A DNA stretch of 64,000 nucleotides from positions 620,001 through 684,000 of the forward strand of contig JAWKZN010000001.1 in the NCBI GenBank assembly GCA_041395945.1. The letters run 5' to 3'. Made by a program: the position numbers and the translations under genes. The notes under the pieces were generated by a model. That model searched no databases, was not told the DNA's origin, and was given only the letters and a program-made list of their open reading frames with translations. Positions 8,084 through 17,030 of this stretch are shown here, piece after piece. Source of the stretch: Pseudomonadales bacterium (GTDB lineage: Bacteria; Pseudomonadota; Gammaproteobacteria; Pseudomonadales; Azotimanducaceae). Numbering within the stretch: the stretch's first letter is position 1; each line of letters starts with the position of its first letter.

Positions 8084-11000
8084 ATAATAAGCAGATACAG
8101 GAAGGCGACCGGCTCTATCTGATCGCCGAGAGCCTTGCGCAGGATTTCTCGCTGTTCCCCAGCACGGGTGGCGATGCGGCTTTACCGGGTTGCCTCGGCC
8201 GGCGGGAGATTTTCCGTCGTCAGGAGCATCTCAATCGCCTCGATGTCGACTCCTATATCGAAGAAGTGGTTGCGCGTGCCGAAGATCCGGGGCGCCCGGC
8301 AACCCCCGAAGTGATCCGCCAGCTCGGGCAGGTCGTCGAAGAGCAGTCCGAAGGCCCGTTCTTCGCGGCGAGTGTGGAGATGGAATTCGACGGCGAGCCG
8401 CGCCTGGTGCAGTTCATTGCCCAGGATCGCTCGGTACGCAATGGGGAGTGGGGCCCCAAGCACCATCTGCTGGCCGCCGAGCGCATCCGCAACTGTTCAC
8501 AGCGGCGCATCCCCATCGTCACCCTGATGGATACGCCCGGTGCAGATCCGAAGGAAGAGGCCAACCGCAATAATCAGGCGCACAGTATCTCCCGGCTGAT
8601 TGCCGAAGCCAGCAATGTGGATGTACCCAACGTTGGTGTGGTGTTTGGTCTCGGTTACTCTGGCGGAGCAATTCCGCTGGCGGCGAGCAACATGATCCTG
8701 GCGGTGCGGGACAGCGTCTTCAGCACCATCCAGCCGCGCGGCCTCGCGAGCATCGCGCGGCGCCTGAATCTGTCCTGGCAGGAATGTGCGAAATACGTGG
8801 GGCTGTCTGCCTACGAGCTGTTCGTGCAGGGCAATATCGACGGGGTGATCGACTATGCCCCCGGTGATGCCAGTGTGGACAATCTGCGCAAGGCAATCGT
8901 GGCCGGGCTGATGCGGGTGGAAGACAGCACAAAGGAGTTTGTTGCCCGTAATCCCTACATTCTGGACCACTACCGGCAGAGCCTGCAGCGTTATCTGAAT
9001 CCCTCGGAGAGCCTGCAGCAGGTACAGACCAAAGCCTCGATGCGCATCACGCGCAACCCCACGGAGTATCTGAACGTGTTCGGGGTTGCCTATCGCTACC
9101 TGCGTTATCTGCGGGTCAGGCAGCGTATCAAGGCCACCAGCACCAAGCAGTACGGGCGCCTTTCCAATCAGGAACTGCCCAAGGGCGAGCTCGACAAACG
9201 GGCCGATCTGGAAAGGCGCATGACCTTTCTCAAGTGGCTCCAGGATCCTGACCGGGTGGTCTATGACGATGCGCTGTCGAAAGCCTGGAAGAATTACACC
9301 GAAAAGAAGCAGGCCGTACACGATGAGCGCGGACGCATCGCCCAGCTGCTGTTCGGCGAACCCCGCAAGAACTATGCGGATGCCCGTTCTGCTGTGCTGT
9401 CTGTGGTGGGTGTGTTTCTCTACAACCGCTGGAAGTCGGACTCTGTCGGCAATCTTCGTGCTCTGAAGGATCTGCTCGAACGGCCCGAAGAGGTGCGGCA
9501 GATTCTCCGGGTGTCAGACATCAGTAATTCCCGTTCACTGATCAAGGCATTGCGCAGCCAGGGTGCGGATCTGCTGCCGAAATTGCGACAGAGTTTTTCC
9601 CACGAAGGCAAGAAGCTGCTGACTTCCACGAATCTGTCGGAGAAGTCCGATCAGTACCTCGTTTCCCAGCTTACCGTGGAACTCAATCTCGCCATCATCG
9701 GCCCGTCTCTGGACGAGGGAAGCGGCAATGTGGAACCCCGCGCGGAAGCATCCACCATCGTCGCCAACCGGCGTCTGCTCAGTACACGCTTCGAAGGGCT
9801 GATCGCAGCACCCCAGACGGACAGAGGAACGGTGCCGTTCAGTGAGCTGACTGTGCTGGACATCCTGCTCGAAGAAGACCTGCGCGCGGATTTCATCTCC
9901 GAGTGTGAAAACCTGCTGCTGTTTGACTCCGTTTACGATCAGATCATTGCCAATCTCGACCGCATCGCCGAAGAAGCCCAGGTGGGGCAGAGCCTGTCGA
10001 AGCGTTCACTGTCTGAGCTGATCGACAGCACGCTGGGCTTCGCAGCCGCCGGGGTGACCATGAGCACCCATGACAATGCGGATCTGAAGACCCGTCAGGC
10101 GCGACTGCGCGAACAGATGATCAACTGGTATCTGCGGGTACAGCGGATGCCCAAACAGGCCAACTTCTTCCGCGCGGTGGAAGAGTGGAAGAAGGTCGCC
10201 TTCCCCCATCTTTCCGATGCGCTGTTTGTGGTGGTCACCCATCTGTTCGACCACCTGCTGCTTTCGTTCGTGCAATCCGAACGGGATGGCAAGGCGTACC
10301 AGGGCAAGATCGCGCCGCGCAACATCGGTCGCCGCAAGGACTTCTGGAACAGGCTGAACATGGCCTACAAGGACCTGCTGCTGCAGAACGTGCTGCGGGA
10401 CTCCAAGAACCAGCGCCTCACCGGCTATCAGCACTTCATCGATACTTTTTTCGAGGACTTCCAGGAGTATTACGGTGATCTGCTCAGCTCGGATCCGCGG
10501 GGCTTTCCCGGATTCCGGGTGTCGATCGAACAGGCGCTGGCAAAGAATGTTCCACCCTGCGGGATCGTGTCGGGTATCGCGACCTTCAAGGGCCCCACGA
10601 AAAAGGTCAGGGCCGGGGTGATCGTCTCCAACGTCGACTTCCAGGCCGGCTCCTTCGATATGGCCAGCGCCGTAAAATTCTGCAAGCTGCTCGTGGAATG
10701 TGCCCAGCAGCATCTGCCGGTAATCTGCTTCATTTCTTCCGGCGGCATGCAGACCAAGGAAGGCGCCGGCGCGCTGTTTTCCATGGCTGCGGTGAACGAT
10801 CGGATCACCCGCTTCGTGCGGGATCATGACCTGCCGGTGATCGTGTTCGGTTATGGGGATTGCACAGGTGGCGCCCAGGCCAGCTTCGTCACTCACCCAC
10901 TGGTACAGACTTACTATCTCAGCGGCACGGTGATGCCCTTCGCGGGACAGATCGTGGTGCCCAGTTATCTGCCGCTGAACTCCATTCTCTCCAATTACCT

Positions 11001-12945
11001 GTCCTCGGTACCGGGTGCCATGCAGGGTCTGGTGAAGCACCCCTTTCACCCGGAACTCGACGATGCGCTGAAGTCGATTGATCCGGACATTCCGGTGCCC
11101 GAAGAAACTGTGACCGATGTGGTCGAGCGGGTGGTGGCAGGCGTGTTGAGCAACGAAGGGCCGGTGGTTGTCGCACATCAGCCGCGCTACACGGATAGGG
11201 ATCTGATACGGCCTGTGCGCCGCACGCTGATACACGCCCGGGGCTGCACAGCGGCCAAGCTCATCCGGATTGCCCAGCAGCAGGATATCGAGGTGGTGCT
11301 GGTGCAGTCGGATCCGGATATGGAGTCCGCCTGTGTCGATCAGCTGCTGCCGAGGGATCGGCTCGTCTGTATTGGCGGCAACACGCCGGATGAAAGTTAT
11401 CTTAATGCCATGAGTGTGGTGCGGGTTGCGGAACAGGAGCGGGTAGATTCACTCCACCCAGGTATCGGCTTCCTCTCAGAAAATGCCCAGTTTGCGGAAC
11501 TGTGCCGCAGTCACGGCATCAACTTCATCGGACCACCGGTTTCGTCGATGGAAACCATGGGCAACAAGTCCAACGCAATCAATACGGCGCTGCGTCTCAA
11601 GGTTCCGGTGGTGCCCGGCAGTCACGGCATTCTCACCGATGTGGAAGCCGCAGCTGCGGTGGCGGAAGAGATCGGCTTCCCGGTGCTGATCAAGGCTGTG
11701 CACGGCGGCGGCGGGAAAGGCATTCAGGTGGTGCATGCCGCAGAAGATTTCCGTGAACTGTTTGCCCGGGTCACGGTGGAGGCGCGTGCGGCCTTCGGCA
11801 ATGGCGACGTCTACCTGGAGCGCTACGTCACTTCTCTGCGGCACATTGAAGTTCAGCTGCTGCGTGACACCCATGGCAACACCCGGGTACTGGGCTTACG
11901 CGACTGCAGTGTCCAGCGGGACAAGCAGAAAGTCTTCGAAGAGTCGGATTCCACGATGCTGCCTGACCGGCTGCGGGAAGCCGTGTTTGCCTACACCAGT
12001 GCCCTGGCAGACGAAGTAGCCTATGTGGGCGCCGGTACCGTGGAGTTCATTTATGACCTGCACGCCGACGCGGTGTACTTCATGGAGATGAACACCCGTC
12101 TGCAGGTCGAACATCCGGTGACCGAGTGGGTATCCGGAGTGGACATCGTGGCGGAACAGTTCCGCATCGCCTCCGGTGCCTCCATCGCTCATCTCGAACC
12201 GGCGCGCAACGGCTATGCCATCGAAGCCCGGGTGAATGCCGAACGGGTGGAAATGACCAAGAAAGGACTGGTTTTCCGCCCTCAGCCTGGCGCGGTCACA
12301 GTCTGTGACTTCCCGGAAGAAGAGGGTGTGGAAATCATCGCCGCGGTCTCCCGGGGCAAGTTTGTTTCGCCCTTCTACGACAGCATGGTGGCTCAGGTCA
12401 TCGTTCACGCTGCCGATCGCATCAGCGCCATCGAAAAACTGCGCAGTTATCTCGATCGGGTCCGGATCGAAGGCATCAGCACCAACATTGCGCTGCTCAA
12501 GCGGGTGCTGACGGATTCGGTATTCCGGGATGGAGTTTATGACACGGACTACCTGCCGAAGCTGCTCGCCCGCCTGGACGCCCAGGAACTGATTCGGGAT
12601 ATCGAGGCGTCTGCCGGTAAGGTGCATGGCGCCATCGGGGTGGAAGCGATTCAGATCGCCGACAGTGAGGAACTGAAGGTGCTCTCACCTGCGACCGCGA
12701 TTTTTTACACCACCCCGACACCAACCGAGCCGGAATACGTGAATGTCGGTGACAAGGTCAAAGTCGGTGACACCATCGCCCAGCTCGAAGCCATGAAGAT
12801 CTTCACTCCGCTGAAGCTGGCGGATTTCAATGGCGAGGTGGTTCTCTACGACAGCGAAAAGGAGTACGAGATCACCCGCATCAACATGGCGACGGGGCAG
12901 CAGGTGAATGCGGGGGATCTGCTGTTTGTGGTGAAGCCGGTCTAG
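8080..12945 (+). CDS. Multidomain acyl-CoA carboxylase: CT-alpha / helical region / CT-beta / biotin carboxylase / biotin carrier
   Basis: One 1621-residue chain holds every part of a biotin-dependent carboxylase. Residues about 100-290 resemble the carboxyltransferase alpha subunit AccA (DTPGAD near 151, GLGYSGGAI near 190, STIQPRGLASIARR). Residues about 290-815 are charged and helix-rich with no domain I recognise. Residues about 815-1040 resemble AccD (FISSGGMQTKEGAGALFSMA, GGAQASF, FAGQIVV) but lack its zinc finger. Residues 1046-1490 are a biotin carboxylase with HGGGGKGI at 1208, RHIEVQ, SVQRDKQKV and MNTRLQVEHP near 1335. The C-terminus is a biotin carrier with EAMKI and the acceptor Lys1573. 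Single-chain carboxylases I know of are ordered BC-BCCP-CT with the beta-like half before the alpha-like half; here the order is reversed. The acyl-CoA substrate is unknown. Start is GTG 8080; no alternative lies within 90 codons. Confidence 0.93.
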   Translation: MNNKQIQEGDRLYLIAESLAQDFSLFPSTGGDAALPGCLGRREIFRRQEHLNRLDVDSYIEEVVARAEDPGRPATPEVIRQLGQVVEEQSEGPFFAASVEMEFDGEPRLVQFIAQDRSVRNGEWGPKHHLLAAERIRNCSQRRIPIVTLMDTPGADPKEEANRNNQAHSISRLIAEASNVDVPNVGVVFGLGYSGGAIPLAASNMILAVRDSVFSTIQPRGLASIARRLNLSWQECAKYVGLSAYELFVQGNIDGVIDYAPGDASVDNLRKAIVAGLMRVEDSTKEFVARNPYILDHYRQSLQRYLNPSESLQQVQTKASMRITRNPTEYLNVFGVAYRYLRYLRVRQRIKATSTKQYGRLSNQELPKGELDKRADLERRMTFLKWLQDPDRVVYDDALSKAWKNYTEKKQAVHDERGRIAQLLFGEPRKNYADARSAVLSVVGVFLYNRWKSDSVGNLRALKDLLERPEEVRQILRVSDISNSRSLIKALRSQGADLLPKLRQSFSHEGKKLLTSTNLSEKSDQYLVSQLTVELNLAIIGPSLDEGSGNVEPRAEASTIVANRRLLSTRFEGLIAAPQTDRGTVPFSELTVLDILLEEDLRADFISECENLLLFDSVYDQIIANLDRIAEEAQVGQSLSKRSLSELIDSTLGFAAAGVTMSTHDNADLKTRQARLREQMINWYLRVQRMPKQANFFRAVEEWKKVAFPHLSDALFVVVTHLFDHLLLSFVQSERDGKAYQGKIAPRNIGRRKDFWNRLNMAYKDLLLQNVLRDSKNQRLTGYQHFIDTFFEDFQEYYGDLLSSDPRGFPGFRVSIEQALAKNVPPCGIVSGIATFKGPTKKVRAGVIVSNVDFQAGSFDMASAVKFCKLLVECAQQHLPVICFISSGGMQTKEGAGALFSMAAVNDRITRFVRDHDLPVIVFGYGDCTGGAQASFVTHPLVQTYYLSGTVMPFAGQIVVPSYLPLNSILSNYLSSVPGAMQGLVKHPFHPELDDALKSIDPDIPVPEETVTDVVERVVAGVLSNEGPVVVAHQPRYTDRDLIRPVRRTLIHARGCTAAKLIRIAQQQDIEVVLVQSDPDMESACVDQLLPRDRLVCIGGNTPDESYLNAMSVVRVAEQERVDSLHPGIGFLSENAQFAELCRSHGINFIGPPVSSMETMGNKSNAINTALRLKVPVVPGSHGILTDVEAAAAVAEEIGFPVLIKAVHGGGGKGIQVVHAAEDFRELFARVTVEARAAFGNGDVYLERYVTSLRHIEVQLLRDTHGNTRVLGLRDCSVQRDKQKVFEESDSTMLPDRLREAVFAYTSALADEVAYVGAGTVEFIYDLHADAVYFMEMNTRLQVEHPVTEWVSGVDIVAEQFRIASGASIAHLEPARNGYAIEARVNAERVEMTKKGLVFRPQPGAVTVCDFPEEEGVEIIAAVSRGKFVSPFYDSMVAQVIVHAADRISAIEKLRSYLDRVRIEGISTNIALLKRVLTDSVFRDGVYDTDYLPKLLARLDAQELIRDIEASAGKVHGAIGVEAIQIADSEELKVLSPATAIFYTTPTPTEPEYVNVGDKVKVGDTIAQLEAMKIFTPLKLADFNGEVVLYDSEKEYEITRINMATGQQVNAGDLLFVVKPV

Positions 12946-13173
12946 GCGGGGTCTGCCGGCGAGAGCCTGCGGTGTTCGTGACCGGTACTCTCCCTGTATC
13001 TCCTCCGATGGCGACTGAAGCCGCTCTGCGCGGCTGATATCTCCCGGCGCTGGAGCGCGCGGCTCTCGTGTATCCGCCTCACGGGCGCCTGACTGACATC
13101 AGATCACTCGAATCGAACGCACGCACTTTCCAATGCCTCACTGAGCAAGTCTGGACTCGACTTCGGATCGGGA

Positions 13174-13914
13174 CTACTGAAGCAGATCCAGCACGCCCTT
13201 GACCAGGCAGACCGTCGCAATCACCAGAATGATGCGACCACTCACCGTCCGGAACCGGGCATCGTCCCAGTGTTCCAGCAGCCGGGTGCCGAGACGGGTG
13301 CCGACCACGGCAACCGCCATGGCGGTTGCGTAGAAGGCCACCGCGATGTCCTCGGTGACACCGATGATCAGTCCGTAGTACACCAGCTTCAGCAGATGGC
13401 CCAGGGTCTGGGTGAAGGCCTTACTGGCGATGATCTCGAAGCGATTCAATCGGGCGTTGAGATAGAACACGTCCAGCAGCGGACCGGAGGCACCGGCGAG
13501 AAGCTGGGCCGCGGTTACTACCAGGCCGCAGACGACGGCGGTGGGTTTGTGGCAGACATCCAGGCCGCGGAGTTTTGGCAGCACTCTGGCCAGCCAGGGA
13601 AACAGTCCGATGGCGATGAGTACGATGCCGGTATCCGGTACCAGGGTCAGGGCGCTGAAGCCGCCAAAGGCGACGGCGGCACCCAGGCAGTAAGCAGGCA
13701 GGATGTGCCACTGGATGTGGCTGCGCAGGAACCAGGCCCGGGAGCCGTTGGAGGTCGCCTGCACCGCGCCGTGAATGAGCATGGCAGCGGAGACCGAGAC
13801 CGTAGACACCAGAATGGCCATCAGGATCATGCCACCGGCCATGCCGAGCACGCCGGAGATGGCGCTGGTGGCCAGCACGGAGACCAGCAGCAGCAGAGTC
13901 AGGGTGAGTGTCAT
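13174..13914 (-). CDS. TSUP-family permease (TauE/SafE type)
   Basis: A 246-residue inner-membrane protein with about seven or eight hydrophobic segments. It has the family glycine-rich motif near the N-terminus (ISGVLGMAGGMILMAIL) and the matching repeat in the second half (LVVTAAQLLAGASGPLLDVFYL). TSUP proteins move sulfite, sulfonates, sulfoacetate or other small organic anions; the substrate here is not indicated. It is divergent from a LysR-type regulator, a common arrangement for a regulated transporter. The ATG is at 13914. Confidence 0.88.
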   Translation of the reverse strand: MTLTLTLLLLVSVLATSAISGVLGMAGGMILMAILVSTVSVSAAMLIHGAVQATSNGSRAWFLRSHIQWHILPAYCLGAAVAFGGFSALTLVPDTGIVLIAIGLFPWLARVLPKLRGLDVCHKPTAVVCGLVVTAAQLLAGASGPLLDVFYLNARLNRFEIIASKAFTQTLGHLLKLVYYGLIIGVTEDIAVAFYATAMAVAVVGTRLGTRLLEHWDDARFRTVSGRIILVIATVCLVKGVLDLLQ

Positions 13915-13940
13915 GGCGAAGCAGGATGCCTGGGGGCCAT

Positions 13941-13961
13941 ATCATGAAAAAAGCGAATGAT
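13941..13961. promoter_or_regulatory. Candidate LysR-type operator (ATCAT-N11-ATGAT)
   Basis: In the 88-base gap between the permease and the regulator, ATCAT at 13941-13945 and ATGAT at 13957-13961 form an inverted repeat with an 11-base spacer, which fits the T-N11-A pattern of LysR-family sites. A further ATGAT follows at 13968-13972. The position fits control of both divergent genes. Confidence 0.45.
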
Positions 13962-14002
13962 TGGAATATGATCCTGTCGTTGTTGGAAATGATTAATTGG
14001 CC

Positions 14003-14857
14003 ATGATCGAAAACCTAGAAACCCTGGTGATGCTGTCGAAGACGGGCACCATGATGGAAACCGCCACCCAGCTGAAGGTGTCCCAGTCCGCGGTGAGCAA
14101 GCGGATCGCCGCGCTGGAGCGCTACTACGATCGCGCCCTCATCGAACGGGACGGACGCCGGGTGGTGCTCTCCCACCACGGCACCCGCCTGGTGGAAAAG
14201 GTCACGCCACTGATCTCGGAACTGCGCAGTGTGTTTCTCGAAGACAATGCGCTGCGCAAAGGCAAGATCATCGTCGGTGTCTCGGAAGCCATTTTGTGCA
14301 GCTGGGGCCCGCGGCTGTTTGCGGACGTGCACAAGGAAATGCCCGAAGTGGAGTTTACGGTGCACGCCCAGCGATCGCCGGTGGTTCTCGACCGGCTCCG
14401 CTCGGGTGAATACATGGTGGGGATCTGCACCGGCTCACCCGATTCGGATACGGATCTGCAGAGCGAGGTCATCCGGCTCGAGCCCATGGTCATCCTGCCC
14501 GCAGAACTCACACCGCTCGAATACCGCATTGGTGAACCGCTGGATGTGATCACCATCGAATCCCGCTCCGGCGCCTGGCAGTCCATCGAAGACGATATGC
14601 GAAGGCTCAACCTCAACCGCCAGGTCTCGCTCGAATCTTTTTTTGCGGTGGCCCAGATGGCGCTGGCCGGTTTCGGACATGGTCTGGTACCGGCCGGTGT
14701 CGCGCGCACCCTGGGTGTGAAGGAATCCTCGTGGATCGATCTGCGGGATGCCGGAGTCAACCGTCCGGTGCGTTTCGTCGCCCGGAAATCCATGTTCTCC
14801 CAGCCGCTGGTGCAGAATTTCTATCGGATTGCTTCGCGACTGGTGCGGCTGATCTGA
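14003..14857 (+). CDS. LysR-family transcriptional regulator
   Basis: A 284-residue regulator. The N-terminal winged helix-turn-helix covers roughly residues 1-60 (MMETATQLKVSQSAVSKRI is the helix-turn-helix). The remainder is a substrate-binding-like effector domain starting at KGKIIVGVSEAILCSWGPRL. The ATG at 14003 is preferred to a TTG six bases earlier. It is divergent from the TSUP permease and probably controls it; the GST-like gene 87 bases downstream could also belong to its regulon. The inducer is unknown. Confidence 0.93.
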   Translation: MIENLETLVMLSKTGTMMETATQLKVSQSAVSKRIAALERYYDRALIERDGRRVVLSHHGTRLVEKVTPLISELRSVFLEDNALRKGKIIVGVSEAILCSWGPRLFADVHKEMPEVEFTVHAQRSPVVLDRLRSGEYMVGICTGSPDSDTDLQSEVIRLEPMVILPAELTPLEYRIGEPLDVITIESRSGAWQSIEDDMRRLNLNRQVSLESFFAVAQMALAGFGHGLVPAGVARTLGVKESSWIDLRDAGVNRPVRFVARKSMFSQPLVQNFYRIASRLVRLI

Positions 14858-14944
14858 TTTTTCGGTCCGAATCGATCACCATGCGCTGGTGCGATCAGTA
14901 CCGACTGCGGACCCCATCACCTTCCAACGGAGCCTGAAGTAACG

Positions 14945-15862
14945 ATGATCATCCTGCATCACTACCCTGAATCCCTTTTCTCGGAAAAGGTCCGCCTCCT
15001 GCTCGGCTATCACGATCTCGACTGGCGTTCGGTGATCATCTCCAATGTGATGCCGCGGCCGGATCTCATGCCGCTGACCGGCGGTTATCGCAAGACGCCC
15101 GTGCTGCAGATCGATGCGAACGTCTATTGTGATTCCCGCATCATCGGCCGGGCGCTGGCGCGATCGGCAGACGACTGGTCGCTGTATACAGCGGGCTTTG
15201 CTGCCACCCGTACTGCGGAATGGGCGGACACGACCCTGTTTCAGATTGCGGTGACCATGAATTTCCGCCCCGAGGCGGCCGCACTGCTGTTCGGCAGGCT
15301 CAGTGCCGAGCAGGTCGCCGCATTTCAGCGGGACCGGGCAGAACTCAGCGGCGGCCGGGCGATCGCGGCACTTCCGGTGAGTGCGGCTGCGGGTGCCCTG
15401 ACCGAAGCGCTGGTGGAGCTCGACTCGTCGCTGCGAGCGGAACCCTTCCTTTTCGGCGAAGCACCCAGCATTGCGGATTTCTCCGTGTATCACTGCCTGT
15501 GGTTTCTCAATAACAATCCGCTGAACGCCGCTCTGATCCGGCCGTTCGGCGCAGTGGACGCCTGGATGCAGCGCATGGCGGCCTTCGGCCACGGGCGTTC
15601 GAGCGGGATGACCACCGCCGAAGCATTGCAGCATGGTCGCAGCAGCACTCCGGTGCTGCCGGAACTGGATTCAGTCGAGCGGCCGGATCTGAAGCCGGGT
15701 GATCCTGTCACGGTGGCGCCGGTGGACTACGGCCGGATCCCGGTGAGCGGTCGACTGCTCGGGTTGTCGGCACACGAGATCGTGATCGGGAGAGAGGATC
15801 CGGCGGCCGGTGAGATCATGGTGCATTTCCCGGTCAGCGGATTCGAGATCAATCCTGCCTGA
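14945..15862 (+). CDS. Glutathione S-transferase family protein with C-terminal extension
   Basis: A 305-residue protein. Residues 1-80 are a thioredoxin-like GST N-domain (HHYPESLFSEKVRLLL, then YRKTPVLQID with the cis-proline and a DSRII glutathione-contact position). A helical GST C-domain runs to about 215 (FLFGEAPSIADFSVYHCLWF). About 85 further residues from RPDLKPGDPVTVAPVDYG look beta-rich and are not part of a normal GST. The substrate is unknown. Its 3' end overlaps the convergent hemH gene by 14 bases. Confidence 0.85.
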   Translation: MIILHHYPESLFSEKVRLLLGYHDLDWRSVIISNVMPRPDLMPLTGGYRKTPVLQIDANVYCDSRIIGRALARSADDWSLYTAGFAATRTAEWADTTLFQIAVTMNFRPEAAALLFGRLSAEQVAAFQRDRAELSGGRAIAALPVSAAAGALTEALVELDSSLRAEPFLFGEAPSIADFSVYHCLWFLNNNPLNAALIRPFGAVDAWMQRMAAFGHGRSSGMTTAEALQHGRSSTPVLPELDSVERPDLKPGDPVTVAPVDYGRIPVSGRLLGLSAHEIVIGREDPAAGEIMVHFPVSGFEINPA

Positions 15863-16886
15863 GGGCGACCGCTTCGGGCCGGTCCAGACACCAGGCGCTC
15901 AGTGCGCTGATCCAGGCTTCGTCGTCGTTGAGGCAGGGCACCAGGGTGAAGGACTCACCACCGGCTGCCAGGAACTGCTCGCGACCGGCGATGCCGATCT
16001 CTTCGAGGGTTTCCAGATTGTCCGCGACGAAGGCAGGGCAGGCCACCACCAGTTTCCGCACACCCTGGCCCGCCAGTGCTTGCAGAGTGGCGTCCGTGTA
16101 GGGGGTCAGCCAGGCGGCGCGGCCGAGGCGTGACTGAAAACTGGTGGTGACCCGGCTCGCGTCCAGGCCGATGGCACTGATCAGCGCATCTGATGTGCGT
16201 CGGACCTGATGCCGATAGCAGGTGGCATGAGCGACGGATGGCCGTTCACAGCAATCGGCGGTCTTCAGACAGTGCGCGCCGGTGGGATCTGCCCGGGTCA
16301 GGTGTCGCTCGGGCAGCCCGTGGTAGGAGAGCAGCAGATGGTCCCATTCCGCCGGCAGATGACGCCTGATGAGATCGGCCTGGGCCTGGATGTAGTCCGG
16401 GTGGTTGAAGAAAGGCGGCAGAATTTCCAGTGTCATACCGGAAGGCAGCTGGCGGCGCGTCGCCTCGATGGTCGTGGTACGGGTGGATGCTGCATGCTGG
16501 GGATACAGTGGGACCAGCAGGGTGCGGGTCACGCCTTTCGCAGCCAGCGCCTGGAGTGCAGAGTCCAGCGCGGGTTCGCCGTAGCGCATGGCCAGTTCGC
16601 AGGGCATGTCGGTACGCTGTTCAAGGGCGTGCCGCAGCCCCTGGCTGAAATGTTTGAGCGGGGATCCCGTGCCAGGTCCTGCGGCGTCCCAGATACTGCG
16701 GTAGGCGGCCGCGCTGCGGCCTGGCCGTCGCGGCAGGATCGCACCGTAGACCAGCAGCGCACGCAGCGGCCAGGGCAGATCCACCACATGGGGGTCCATC
16801 AGAAACTCCGCGAGGTATTTGCGAACATCCCTGGTTTCAGTCGATGCCGGTGTACCCAGATTGACCAGCAGAATGCCTCGAGTCAC
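15849..16886 (-). CDS. hemH: Ferrochelatase
   Basis: Inserts ferrous iron into protoporphyrin IX in the last step of heme synthesis. It has 345 residues and the family landmarks LLVNLGTPAS at the N-terminus, PLYPQHAASTT-like LYPQHAASTRTTT, the catalytic-histidine motif SYHGLPERHL, and TSFQSRLGRAAWLTPYTD with the CPAFVADNLETLEEI signature in the last third. A cluster of cysteines near residues 207-222 (HCLKTADCC, ATCY) could bind metal or an iron-sulfur cluster, but that is inference. The start is GTG at 16886; no ATG fits. Confidence 0.97.
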   Translation of the reverse strand: MTRGILLVNLGTPASTETRDVRKYLAEFLMDPHVVDLPWPLRALLVYGAILPRRPGRSAAAYRSIWDAAGPGTGSPLKHFSQGLRHALEQRTDMPCELAMRYGEPALDSALQALAAKGVTRTLLVPLYPQHAASTRTTTIEATRRQLPSGMTLEILPPFFNHPDYIQAQADLIRRHLPAEWDHLLLSYHGLPERHLTRADPTGAHCLKTADCCERPSVAHATCYRHQVRRTSDALISAIGLDASRVTTSFQSRLGRAAWLTPYTDATLQALAGQGVRKLVVACPAFVADNLETLEEIGIAGREQFLAAGGESFTLVPCLNDDEAWISALSAWCLDRPEAVALRQD

Positions 16887-16970
16887 GAGCAGTGCAGCTC
16901 CTCTTCGATAGGATGGATTGATGATTGTGACAGCCAGCCTGTCTCGAAAGGTCTGCCCGCCAGGTCAGTT

Positions 16971-16999
16971 TTGTAGGTGAGAAGGTGTTGGGATAGTAT
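16971..16999 (+). promoter_or_regulatory. Candidate promoter for hisH-hisF
   Basis: TTGTAG at 16971-16976 and TAGTAT at 16994-16999 are 17 bases apart, giving a start near 17006 and a leader of about 25 bases before the hisH ATG. The -35 is weak. Confidence 0.3.
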
Positions 17000-17030
17000 C
17001 CGCGCTCCTTCGGTAAGTCATGTGGCAATC

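Noticed and set aside
10006..11235. 409-codon open frame antisense to the carboxylase
   Set aside because: It is opposite conserved carboxyltransferase-beta codons and matches no family.
13019..13035. Hairpin AGCCGC-TCTGC-GCGGCT after the carboxylase gene as a terminator
   Set aside because: No T-run follows and the region 12946-13173 has several similar short GC stems.
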